Shown piece by piece: positions 23,311 to 36,000 of a DNA stretch of 64,000 bases. Location of the stretch: positions 58,156,001 through 58,220,000 of the forward strand of contig OX419757.1 of assembly GCA_948567375.1 (NCBI GenBank), written 5' to 3'. The notes beneath the pieces were generated by a model, which was given only the letters and a program-made list of their open reading frames with translations, was not told the DNA's origin and did no database searches. Made by a program: the position numbers and the translations under genes. Numbering within the stretch: the first letter of the stretch is position 1; every line of letters begins with the position of its first letter. Source of the DNA: Lunularia cruciata. Its lineage: Eukaryota > Streptophyta > Marchantiopsida > Lunulariales > Lunulariaceae.

Positions 23311-25402
23311 TTTTCACCTCAACCTATGTAATTTAATCCAATTAAACACAGTATCCATTTTACAGTTTTTAAACTACATGATTCCGTTTCCAGAGCGAAA
23401 GCAATTTATTTTGTAGTTACCACTTCTAGAATCGGCGATCACGCGCGATCGACTTTGCAGCAAATAGTCACAAACTTGTTATTTAAACTATCTTGAGCAC
23501 ATGCCTTTGATTAGTGACAGCTTGCGTACGATCTGTCACTAGATCAAAGCTGGTAAGGATATCTGATGTTTGGAGCGCTTTAGTTAGAAGAGAAGTTACT
23601 TCCGACGATAAACACCGTTGAGCCAAACCACCGAAGAGACCTCCTGAGGGAAAAGAAGGCGGAGAAGGATCCAGGTGGTGAACAACAGTTCGACCGATTT
23701 AAATTGAGTTTAGGTCACTGAAGCTGCCAAGCTGCACATGGACCTATTGATATTGGATTGAGATACCCATCCTACACCGCTGCAGATTTTCTTAGAATTG
23801 TCACACTCCACGTTTCTTCACGCAAAAAGCGGCTTTGGAATATATTGCATGTACAAGAGTAGTTTTTACTGGGATCCGTGCGGGATCAAGTTGCCTATCA
23901 TATAATCTTGTTTTGTTACAGCATAGTGTGGAAAGAAACGACTTATATGAGACGCGGCATTTTTGTTTTCAACACTTGTATGTATAGCCAACACAGTTCC
24001 CGCGGAGAGTATCAAATACAGTACAGAACTTTGATACTTCAGCTACAGACGATCATTTGCCTACAGCGAGAAACACAAACATAAATGTTAATGGTTTTGT
24101 CAATCAGTATAGTTATCAAATTTGCCCAATAGACAATGATTGTGTTTCAAGTCACTTGTACCAAACCTCGACAGCCGAAACACAATTCTTAATCGTTTTG
24201 TCAACCAGTCCTTTAGTTATCAAATTTGTCCAAATGATTGTGTCTCAAGTAGCTTGGAGGGAAGCTTCCACATCCGTGGACTGGCGTTAGAATGCAACAT
24301 TGCCGGCGCCTCTGATTAGCAAGAGCTTCCACAATTGGCAAGTTCTCTAGGGATGTCCGTTTACGTGACAAGCAAATCCGTGCTCTGGGCATATGGATGT
24401 GCTTGAATGAAGTGAACAAAGGATTTCGCTGATGTGCATACTTTGACTTCGACACATGATGAACCTTCTAGGGATCGAAACAGCGTTTTGTGCGGGACAA
24501 GACACACCTAGGTTCAAAACTTTCATTTAAAGCTGATTCGTGAAGGGGCAACAGTAGTTTAAATTCGTGAAGCATGCATATCTTCTCCTATCTCGAACGA
24601 TTATCAGCAAACTTCAGTCTCTTCTATACAGGTTGTGTTGTATCCCAAAAATATATTAGAAAAAGGTAACAATTTCCAAACACAATTTTTACTTTGACTC
24701 TTCTCGTGTGTTACCAAGCAACATTACGAAACCTAAATTAAATAGGATACATCCTTTGACTACAAAAAACATGTCTTTGAGATGACGAGCTTCCTAAGAA
24801 TGAATCAATGGGTTGCAAGTATATGAACAACTTCCCCCAAACAAAAACAAACCGCCACGGTGGTGGTATCTCGCGGAGCTGACTTTGAGAAAATTCCGAA
24901 GTTCCGTGTTAGCTTATCAACATTTGGTTTGGTTTGGCTTCTTGTCAATGTCATTGCGTACATAGGAGTAGAAGTTAGCTGCAACATCACCCATGTGAAG
25001 AACTCAATGTAATGATATCATTGAGGCAAGGCAATATGCACAAAACGTAGATGGGCGAAGTAAGTTGAAACAAGGGAATACTAACTTTAAAATCGGAAGC
25101 AACGCGACGGTTTACTGTCAATCTTACTACACTCTCTGATTCAGCTCACGATACAGACGAGACAAGATGAGAAACAGAGGGAGAGATACAACTTAGGCTT
25201 GACGTTACAATCAGGAGAATCCGGGAATGCAACAAACGCTGCTTCATCTTGATATTCTTGGCTGCCACAATATCGTCAAGATCCAGAGACACAAAATATG
25301 AACTCCTCACTAAACAACTCTTTGATATATCCACATCTACAACACACTGGGCTTATATACAAAATACCCTAAGACCCAACTAAGGTGACAAGTTCTGAGT
25401 TA
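23311..25402. other. Intergenic DNA between convergent Z-ISO and EI24 genes
   Basis: Contains the 3' UTRs of both genes. No coding region is supported; short frames at 23878-24290 and 24805-25334 have no recognisable motifs. A partial direct repeat (CAATCAGTATAGTTATCAAA and TTTAGTTATCAAATTTGTCC, about 24100-24235) was noticed. Confidence 0.5.
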
Positions 25403-28400
25403 TCAATACGTTTTCATCCTCCTGTCAATGGAGGATGGGGTGGAGCTGGAGCTTGGCTGCACAAACTTTAGAATAGGAGCCCTGCCACATGAAAGCAAAC
25501 CATACATGTCTCAGACTTTCATTTCAATACAACGACCGCAGAATTAGTAGTTGTAGAACCTCTTAATGTGGTGCTTCTAGACATGCTAACAAAATCTACT
25601 CGTAATGTTTTGTATACGACTGGGTTTACTTCGGAGTACGCCATAGCTCCTGATAGAGTAAGGTAAAAGCGAAGACTGTTCTGTCCGCTTTCCTAGAACA
25701 GCACATCCAGGATTTCTCGCTTGCTGTAAAGTACTTACAGAAGAATGTTCGGAACGTGGAAGATCGGCAATCGCGTTGAGTTGGGCATAGAAGGGACAGT
25801 GCTTCTACACTTTCTCGTTACCTCTTCCGGGTTGAGTGCAGTAGCTACAAGCACAAACTGCCATCACAGCGACAAACTGAAATTCTTATGCCATGATATT
25901 TCAAAACTCCATAGTCAAGAAACAGCTATGAAGAGTAGAGCACAGGGTACTTAACAAAAGAACTGTCAAATAGTTCTTGTACCACATCTTACATAGACAA
26001 GAAACCAAACCGTAAGTGCTCCTTTCGAGCTTCGAAGTCCGTCAGCAGCCACTCACCAGGGGAAAGAGAACGTTCATGACTCCAGCACTAACAAGAGGAG
26101 ACAAGAAAAAAGTGGCGAGCACACAAGGACTCCCTGCAAGCACTCAAAGATAGCGATTCAGTGCATCTTGACCACTAGATTCGCTTCCACAAAATTACTA
26201 AATATGTTCAGACCTGACCATTCCTGACCTGCTGTCAGCAACATTACGACTTTGACCTCAGGCAAGACGAACAAAATAAACTTAAAAGAACGTGATAGTC
26301 ACCGCCTTTGCCATGTAATCCCGAGGCTATTACTTCGGCACAGACTCTCGACGACATAATACAGTTAGATAAAGGATGTGGAGAAGCTTTCTATCATTGG
26401 ATCAGACATCAGATAAAGTCAACCAAAACCGGCATACTTAGAAGGAAGATACTAAGAACTTACCAAAGCCCGCAAAGAACGCCCAATTTGTCTCAAAAAA
26501 GAGAAGGCGCCTCTCGAGGTTCCATCTCGCAAAGCCCCACTTGTAGCTGCCCAAACAAACAAACACAGCTGAATCAAAGTTTAAATCGACAAAATTCTTG
26601 TATACAGACGTGCAATGAAACAGAAAGACTAGGAACATCCAGAATAGTTGTACGAGTAGATTACTGCAATATAAATCGATTGTTTACAGTGCAGATACGA
26701 ATCAGATCACTTACTCGAAGCAGTAGTACGCATAAAGCCAGGACAGCATAATGAAGTTAAGCAGCTGCCCAATATACGGGATGAAGCTCACAGCATAGAT
26801 CTGGACCATCCAGAGCAAAATTTTCACATCCTCATCCTCAGTATAAACACTTGATTGAAGCTAATCAACCAAGACCGATACTGGTCATGCACATGTTCAA
26901 AGATACGCAAGGTCTCATAAGTCTGCTTGGTATTTAACTCTTAATGTCCCCCAAGAGAGACTCTCTCTTTGTGGTCACTTGTTCTGGTGTTCCTTATTGC
27001 TTTCTTTGAGAGGGACCAAAGTGTAAGGTTTGGACGAGTTCAAGACTGTAGACCCTCGTCGAGTCTATGTGGAACGCTTGATAGTTCATAAGCACACTGT
27101 TGGCTCACAACTCTCTATAGCACGATGTTGTCTTCCACCCTAGTGAGATATAGGTCCACGCAGAGTCTCCAGGGGACAATAGTTCTAAATCAATTCTAGA
27201 ATGATTGAACATAAGTAGCTTCGAATCGATGACAAAACTTATACCTCCATGAAGAAGACGCTTAGCATGCAAACTGAATAAATCTGTTCGCCAATTTGTA
27301 GCATAATTCTGCATAGCAGCCATTACCAAGAAATAAGTACTCGCTCCTGACATGCACATCAACAATTAATTGTCCTCTCTGGAATAAGTAGTTGTAGATA
27401 TCATGTTTAGTAACAAAATTCAGAGAAGTAGATGCAAAACCATGAAGAAGATATGCAATCATTCCTGAACAATGGGTCGACTAAAACCAAAGTAGGACTG
27501 ATCTGTCACTTCACTCCCAAGTGCATGTAGATTTCGAAAGGGGTATGCCTTACGATTTGAAACCACTGGTATCGTTCTTCGCTGGGATTTGGGGAACCTT
27601 TTGATTGCGAACTCCGTCATTGTCCATTGCTCGATAAGCATGGCGTGCTATATCATTGTACCTGAAAGGTGATATCATGTAATCATGGGCTTACACTCTA
27701 AATGCATGCAAATGAATACAAAGATGAGTCTACGCAGAGAAGTATTAACTGCAGAACTTAGCACACTACGATGAACGTTCTCGATCAAGTGTCTAACGCA
27801 GAAGAACTTACCATATACAATTCACCACGAAAGTGAAGACATATATAGGGTAGAGCCAAAAGCCCTGAAAAGAACATATCAATCATGTACGTACAAGAAT
27901 AAATCAACATGCGTGCTTGCCTTGCCTTAACCCTGAATGCTCGTTGAAAGTCTAGCGACCAGGTTGAAAAAAATTTAAAAAGGGAAAGGAATATAAGATA
28001 CGGAAAGAAGTATAAGAGACAACTTCCAAACAGTTTCCTTAGAACACCAAAGACGGTTGTGTAAAGGCAGATACTCTGATAAAAACACGGAAATTGAAAA
28101 CGATACTATGAAATCGTATGACGACTTACATAGCAAAACACTACAATAATCGATTGTAGCAAACTCCCACTTTCTGAAACTTCATCAGAACCACCTCTCT
28201 TCGTTGCTGACGAAGAACTTAGAAGCCAAAGCAACACAGGGAGTACAAACCGTTGGAGGAGCCATATGCTGCAAAAGGAAAGCGACTCCGATGGATGATC
28301 ATTTGAGAGACACTGGTGTTGTAATGCCTGAGATTCCTGAGTAGCAAGATGCAGCTTCCCCATATGTTTCGATGCTTCCATTTCTCAACAGGGATTAATT

Positions 28401-29692
28401 TCCGATAGTAGGATCTAGACTTCCAAGCAAACTTAAAGACTTTTAAAGTAGAAGAGCGCCAAGCAATGGGCGATCGGTGATGTTGTGCACATTCCAGTCA
28501 GGAATTAACGGCAGTAAAAATGGTTGAGGAGAAGCGAGAAGGTTGAGGGGAAGTAAGGCACCTGCCCAAAAATATGCAGCCATTGAGAACAAAACATTGG
28601 CCAGTTTTGACAAAAACCTTCCTAGATCTGCAAAAACAGCCGTCATTTGTTAGACAGCAAATCTAGCTACTCTACAGGTCCAGCGAGGCTAGAAGAGAGG
28701 GAGAGAGGTAAGGTGCCCCTGAGTACTACCTTAGTACATGGTTTGCAGGTAATCCAGATCCAAGGTTGGCGACATTACAGAACCTTACATGATTCAAATA
28801 GTGGTGAAAGGGTTGGCGAGACTAAAGCTATTCTTCTAAAAAGACTGGTCAGTTCTTGGGGACAATTTCTATTCCTAAGAAGCAAGAGAATGGTCCTTAT
28901 TTCACGAACAAACTTCCAGCAAACCTAAATTGCTGTATAATGCTGTGTGTTCTATCATCCCTAAAGACTGACCCTCAAAGAGAGAAAGGCTTGTGAGACT
29001 GTTCACAATGAATGTACTGGAAGTTCTGCTCCTCGTTATCTATAGAATTTTGTAGATGGAGATGGAATAGTGTATTCTAGAAACGAAAACGGAGTTTCAT
29101 CTTATAACCAAAATGGCCAAACGTTCGAAGTAGATGGATACAGTTATGGTCGAATGTCGACTCTCGACTAAGGAAGAAATATTCTTCTGGATCCTCCTTA
29201 ACGAAGTAGCTGCTGAGATATTCCACAAACTTGGTTCGCTGAAAAAGTTTTGTGTATGCAAATACTATTCCAAACAGTCTCTTGAAAGTGCAAGTGTGGC
29301 AATAAGAACTTGAAGGAAACCTACGACAGATGACTGGATGACGACAGAAAACTTGAGCAGAAAATATGACTAGACTTGTGAACGATACACTATGCCCGAA
29401 TATTAACCATAACAGCTTCCTCACTCCTTCATAAACAGGGCATCCAAGGAGTAAAATCAAACCTTCTACATAGCCAAACTGCCCGATCAATTCGGCAAGC
29501 TTCAACGAATCCTGCTGACCAAAGAGCTGCAGCCCTCGCAGCATGTGACCGCAATTTGCTCCAACTTAAGGAATTCATGGCAGCAGAGGAAGACGACGAC
29601 GGGGACGAAACAGATGGAGTTCCAGTTCCAGCAGCCCTCTCGGCGGTTGATTCTGCTCTTACTTCTGACCGATCACCTTGTGATGGAGCCAT
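25403..29692 (-). CDS. EI24: EI24 (etoposide-induced 2.4) family ER membrane protein
   Basis: EI24 proteins are multi-pass ER membrane proteins linked in animals to autophagy; the plant role is poorly known. Eleven exons on the minus strand: 29692 (or 29578)-29463, 28627-28562, 28268-28130, 27864-27812, 27661-27554, 27308-27245, 26800-26715, 26546-26464, 26133-26057, 25857-25739, 25481-25403. All junctions are GT-AG and the phases join exactly. Starting at ATG 29578 (MNSLSWSKLRS) gives 329 residues, the usual plant length; ATG 29692 adds 38 residues rich in Ser, Ala and Glu. Family blocks in order: ALWSAGFVEACRIDRAVWLC, KTGQCFVLNGCIFLG, FWLYPIYVF, LQIGEQIYSVCMLSVFFME, FIPYIGQLLNFIMLSWLYAY, LERRLLFFETNWAFFAGFG, SPCVLATFFLSPLVSAGVMN, FPLFVLVATA, then a hydrophilic, Ser-rich tail. 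The last exon is the least certain. Function in this organism is inferred only. Confidence 0.9.
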
Positions 29693-31637
29693 TCCCTTCC
29701 GAACCCACCCAAGGAATTCTCACTCTCAAGGGGTCACTGCACTCCCAAGTCCTCCTCCCTCCTCCGCAATCCTCTCAACCCCCTGCTACCTCCACAAACC
29801 ACTCCTCCTCCCAACAAACAAACGACTCAATTTCCCGACAAAACACCACTCCATGCACCATAATCCCAGTCCACCGATGATACACAAAAACGACGCATCT
29901 CTCCCACACCCACACCCACACCCAACAAATTCTCTCACCTCAACTCACTTCTCGTAATCGGAGGCCCCCAACATTCACACCAATAGACCCCAATCTCCAC
30001 CCACGGCGACCCCATAACCAATCCAATGCACTCCTCGCCTCCGTTCAGAAAGCTCGCTCACTCACCCAGGTTACAAAACCACAACACCACCATCAACGCA
30101 GTGAATTGCACGGAATCCTCTTCTCTGTTCTCGTAGAGTACTCCACAATCCATCAATTCATCGCCAGACGCACGCAGCAAAACACTCTATTAATTTAATC
30201 AAAACAGTAATTACAATGATGACGAGAAAGGGGAGAAAGAAAGGGCAGCCCAAGAGGAAGAGGGGAGAGAAGAAGAGGAGGAGAAATCTTTCAGCCCCTC
30301 GTGTGCTGAACGAGAAGAGAACGGGCATGTAGATGCTTTGGCTATGTACTTTAGTTACGTCGTTGGCCACGTGGTGGTCCTCACTAAACTACGCTTCTGT
30401 GAGAGCTCCTACTCCCGACTTTAGCCAATCCATGCGCGAGGGTAGATTACGTGGACCTGCTGAATTACTTTATTGATTGATGGAGGTGGGTAGGATGTCA
30501 CACTCACCCCATCGCAGTTACGGTGGGAAATTGAAAGAGCACGATTTCTTGGCATGCAAATGTTTGAATCAATGGGATGACGGTGTGCCTACAATTCAGG
30601 GAATAGAATCAGGAGAGATGTAGTTTTATTAATCTTGCAACAAAACCATCATTATATCGTTCTGCTCATATTTGGTGTGTTGCTTTCTTGTCAACTTGAT
30701 TTTTCCTTACTTTTCTTGAAGACAAATATTGATAAGTATTTGTGTTAATCAAGAGAATGATACTCTAATTAACGGTTTGATCAATAATATTAATGCAAAT
30801 ACACTAAAATAGGTAAATAATGTTAATGTTTCGCGAGAAGTTAAAAATACATTATTAAAATTTTCTTGGTGATTAGATATAACTTATATTAAAAAGAGGA
30901 TGTGAATATTGGTAGAGTGTCATCAAGTTTATATAAATAAAGGTATTCTGTGAAAAATTAAATTTGAATTTAAAGAAGAAACATAAAAAATTTAATTCTA
31001 AGAATTGCATTGCAGTTAATAAGATGGAGAAAGTATAGATCAAATCTATCATGGATCTGCCCGCTACTTGGGATGTTCGAGAATTTAAGAATTTGATGAC
31101 TTTTTATTGATAATTCATAAATCATATATATCACATCTATCAAATTATCTACATCTCACTTGGGTTTGCGACCCACCGAACTCGCATGTATATTAGATTC
31201 TTTGGTTCAAGTTTCAAGTTTCAAGATAAGTCTAATGAAAAGCAGATTAAGCCAATATCCCGAGCGCAGAAGTTGGACAAGACGTCCACCCAAAAGTACA
31301 CATACTTCATTCTTTAGCATAGGCCGGCTACAAAAGGCTGATGTTTGTTCGTCCAAGCATTGAGTGGCAGACCAGCTTGTGCCATTCCGTATCCAATTGG
31401 ACATACTCGAAGTCCCCATTTGCTTCACTCTCAACAACTTCAAACAATCTTTAACTTTCTTTTAAAAGTATTTTTCGTTCTTCCCAACAATACTTGTTTG
31501 CTAATATTTCAGCCTTGAGAGGAATTCAACTCCCATTCCCGTTTAAGGCTTAAATTGCAAACAACCCCCCGATTCAGAGATAGCGCCTTGTGGACGAATA
31601 GAGTTCAAGCCCGATGGGGTTCTTACCTTCCTTGAAA
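29693..31637. other. Upstream region of EI24; AT-rich intergenic DNA
   Basis: The first few hundred bases are C-rich on the plus strand and pyrimidine-rich (CCACACCCACACCCACACCC near 29905), typical of a plant 5' UTR/promoter in the reverse direction. Overlapping plus-strand frames at 29545-29957 are antisense to the first exon and not genes. From about 30600 the DNA becomes AT-rich with nothing recognisable. Confidence 0.45.
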
Positions 31638-31698
31638 GGGCGACCGCGTAGAAAACACGAAGGATGGGAAGACCCCATCAAGCCAAGCCGAGGGGGAG
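31638..31698 (+). repeat. Dispersed short repeat, copy 2
   Basis: GGGCGACCGCGTAGAAAACA followed by CGAAGGATGGGAAGACCCCA, TCAAGCC and a purine-rich GAGGGGGAG. This is the best-preserved copy of the sequence also seen near 3.7, 43.5 and 51.1 kb. The purine tail resembles a retroelement polypurine tract. Confidence 0.85.
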
Positions 31699-32990
31699 TG
31701 AGTTGAAGTTCCTTTCCACTATAGAAGATGCTTCTCCAAACTACAATTTTTGTTATAAAGCAATGCGATTCTCAAACTATATTCTTGCTTGCTATTATTA
31801 AGAGAATCCTGGTTGGTTCCTTTTCCTCCACTCAGTGACATGCTTATACTCAATGGATAAACTTACCTAAATTGAGGTATGTATTATATGTGTGCTCACT
31901 CCTGTATGCCAACTCCTCACAGAACCAACGCATCAAAGGGTATTGAGCACCACTCTCTCTAGGTGAGGATTTCAAATTTTCAATATGAAGATAAAGACAA
32001 TGTTACTTTCAACCAATGCAAGGATTTGATATCAATTTATACAGTTCTACAATTATATGATACTAAATTACCTTATCTAATTGATTGAAATTGTTTTAAC
32101 TTGCTAATAGAGCAATACTATACTAGTACTTGATTACCTTATCCGCAAGGAGGTGAGATTTCAAGTAAGAACCAAAAGAAAATAAGTTACTCATGAAAAT
32201 GAACAATTGTCCATGTCATATGCAACTAAGATTTGGCAATAATATCTTTTAACTAAGCTCAAGATCATGAGTATTATAACCCTCATAATTGCATGTACAT
32301 TCTATAATGGTATCTAGTTTATTATTGTGAGTAGTTGAGAAGTACTTGTTATATAGAGTTTAATTAACCTTCTAAATTGCCATGATTAGCTACATTTAGT
32401 CATAACTAAGATAAAGGTGATAATTTTTAGCAGAGCTTACAAGTGTGAGCACCACTAAATTTGGATTTTATTTTATTACTTGATATTATTTTCTGTGATT
32501 TGGCTTCAAAGAAAGAACTGAGAATTCTTTGACATACTAGCCTTTTCTGCGCAAATATTTTTATAATCCACATATAGTTAATATGAAAAAGATACTTGAG
32601 TTAGTAATTTTTATGGCAAGGTAAGATCATATGCTTATAAAGATTATTTTTGAAAGTTTGGAATCCCTTAGAATTTTGCCTATAGATGATTCTTTTCTTA
32701 GGAATCATTTGACTTGCATATTGGATAAAATAAATTAATAATATTATCAAAATTTGAAGTTTATTTCATTTCTATTCTTGAAAAGCTTCTTATTATTTTC
32801 TAAATATTTTTAACTTAACTTTTCTATATGGATAAGACAAATCTACATTACTTTAGCAAATCTTAAATCAACTACCATTATGAATACATCTTTATAAGGT
32901 ATTGGGTAAATAAAGACACCCAATCTGTGAACAACCTATCTATCAATCTAGTTGAGGATAAGAAATATACAACAAATCCTTTGGTTGATT
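31699..32990. other. AT-rich DNA, no gene seen
   Basis: No protein similarity could be recognised on either strand. It lies between the dispersed repeat and the decayed Ty3/gypsy relic and may include an LTR of the latter, but I found no matching LTR pair. Confidence 0.35.
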
Positions 32991-33049
32991 GTGAGTATCT
33001 AGTTGTGTTACAAAAGCTAAAGCATATATAATGATGATCTATTGATGAA

Positions 33050-36000
33050 TGTATATCAAGTGCCTCAGCCTTTGATTTGCTATTTAATCACCATGCTCTC
33101 TAGAGAAGAAAACTGGGTATTAGATTTTGGTGCAAGTAGTATAATTATTGTTTTATATTTGGTTTAGCTATAATAGTAATATATTAGTCCTACTTCTCAT
33201 ATTGAGACTAAAATTTGTAGAAGTTCATCATTTCTTCAATTTGTGTTGTATTTTCTTGAGTGTTTTGTAAAACTTAGGTGTGTATCATATTAATAGGTGT
33301 ACAAGCTTGTATAAAAGGCATTTCTTGTTGTTGTAAGATTTTTAGAATAATATGTTTTCAATAACTTCTAGTTACTTTATCACCTACTTGATAAATTAAC
33401 TATATTTTGGCTGAAATTTTATAAAGAGATCATTTACATAGAAAATTTATTGCACTTTTTTGAAGTGTGTGGTTTTTAGACCAAATTCAAGAAGAGATCT
33501 GCAAAATAAAGAGGCATTGAGGCCAAATAGCTCAATGAAAAGGCTGAAATTTGTAAAGAGAGAGATGCTTTGAGGTGGTGCTTATGTGTGCAAAATTTCA
33601 AAGAAGTTGAATTTTGTGAGAAATGACAAACATTGTGAGGAGAAAATCCATTTTTAAAGTCTTCTATTTGGTAGAGTAGTAGCATTTTTGGAGACCTTGG
33701 GGAGATATTGGACAAAGTCTTTATACCACCATGGAGAAAATAAATTCATCCAATAGTTCTCAAGACTAATGATGAAGATAGGTTTTATTTAATGGATAAG
33801 ATGTCCATGAGAGTTCAATTGATATGCACTTAAAATTTGACTATGTAGTGGAAATCTTGGAATAACTTAAACATGTTGCATTAACTATGTATGACTATCC
33901 CACATAGAGTTAGTCATGTTTTTATAAGGGCTTGCATAGGCAAAAATGAGAGGAGAAAGAATGAGTGGGTCTCATTATACTTGATATCTTTGAGGATAAT
34001 GCTTTACACGTTACAAGTCAAAATACATAAAGAAAGAGAGAAGAAATAACCTAGAGAATTCTTTGGAAACCTTTACTATTGCATTTATTGGGAGATTATT
34101 TTGTGATGAAAATTTTGAGAGGTTTGTAAGTAATTTTACTTTTCTTAAGCAAGTAAATGAAGAGAAAGTGAAACTATATGTAGAAATGTGGAGAAATTAA
34201 AGTTAAGGTTCCATATAGTCTTGAAAAAGAGTAGGGATTATATGAAAATTACTAATAGTCTTGAAAAAGTGTAAGGATTATATGAAAATTACCATGATTG
34301 AGATAGTTTCCATGTTCATTGAGATCATATGTGAATGTTGAAGCTATGGATTCAAAGTAAAGAGAGGTATGACACACCTTCTTCTAGAGTAAAAGCCATC
34401 AAGATCATGGTTTTTTTGAAGAACAGTTTGGAAGCCATTGAGAGTGATTTTGCAATGAAAGAGTTTGTGGACTTTACATTATTCTATAAATCCTTAATGG
34501 AAATAGTTGCACCACAAATAGTAATTGCTATAGTTCTTACACCTTTGCCAAAACACCCACTACAAACCATCATTAAGCAACTTGCAAATCTAAAGGTCAA
34601 TGTTTACAACTATGGGAGAAAACAGAAGTATATTAAAATTTTAAGAGAAGGTCTAAAGGCTATGGTAACTACCTATATACAAAAAGCTAACCAACATAAC
34701 AATTACAATGATAAAAATTGTTTTCTTAGGGAGGTAAGGTCTCATCCAAAGGAATTACTCAAATTCTACTGATCATAGAGGAAGGAGGTATGATTGACCA
34801 AATAGAGGGAGGTGGGAAGGCATATGTATCTCCCTCATAAAATAGAGATAAAGAGGTAACATCCATATATGTGCTTGAGACCATGAGAAGAGTAAATGCT
34901 CAAATTCTGAAAGTATAAACTTGAACTTTGTTGCATAAGAGAAGAAGAGAGCTTGTTTCCTAAAAGAGGTAAACTCTCCTCAAATATTCATGCCTATAAA
35001 GGACAATGCCATGCACACTAAGATTACTTATACGACCAATTCAATACCATCAACCATAAAGAATCCAAGGAACAAGCTTGGAATAGATGATTTCTTGATC
35101 TCAAAGCAACAATAAGATTACAATATATTGAATGAAATTGATAGTCATAAGGAAAAAATCATGGTAGAGAAATTGATCAATTTGAATCTTACATTGAGGA
35201 AGGAACTTAAGTGTGCTTTAGTTCTACAAGAGGTAAGAGAAAGAAGAAAGTCTAGGAGAAAACTTCAACATTATCAAAGGTAGTGGATTGCCTAAAGCTA
35301 GTGATGTTGGATCCTCAAAGATAAGATTGCTAGTCAAAAAGGAACTCATGTTTAAATAATGGTAGTTTTAATCCTAATACAAAGATACATATGAATATGA
35401 GCGTGTGCCATCATAGCCACTTGTGGTTGCAAAACAAGCATCATATGAACTTGTAGATATACTTCTAAGATTGAAATTAGGTTGAATAGTCATAATATTA
35501 AGGATGAACTTGTTGATGTAGGATCTCTTATGAACATTATATTAGAGATATTGATGAAGAATTAGGTATGATACCTTTTAAACCTTCAACATTTGTAATA
35601 AACATAAAAAAAGAATAATAGGTTTAATTATTGGGTACGATATACAAGTTGATGGTTTTATTATGGGAGTTCAAAATCTCATGACTTCCCAAACTTGAAG
35701 GATTTAAGCTTTGATTTGCTACTTAGGAGGTCGTTGTTGAGAGAAAATTATACAATTTATCCATGGTACAAGGGATACTTTAGATTTTTGCCATCAAACT
35801 ATAGAGTTATAGTTCTTAGTCATTCAAAGAAAATATACTTACATCCAAATGTACCATCTCCTATTAACTCAAAATCAGATTTAGAAAAGGAGATTTAGGT
35901 GTGAATATAAGGATGAAAGATGGAATGTCTTTGGATGAGGATGACTTTGAGTATGATTCACATGTACATCTATTATATGCTATGAATTTTGTGTCTATGA

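Noticed and set aside
29545-29957. Two plus-strand frames of 111 and 133 codons
   Set aside because: Antisense to EI24 exon 1 and its 5' region, mutually overlapping, low complexity.
33110-33140. Separate Ty1/copia element suggested by WVLDFGASS
   Set aside because: Only one short protease-like phrase was found; no copia integrase or RT motifs nearby, so not listed as its own element.
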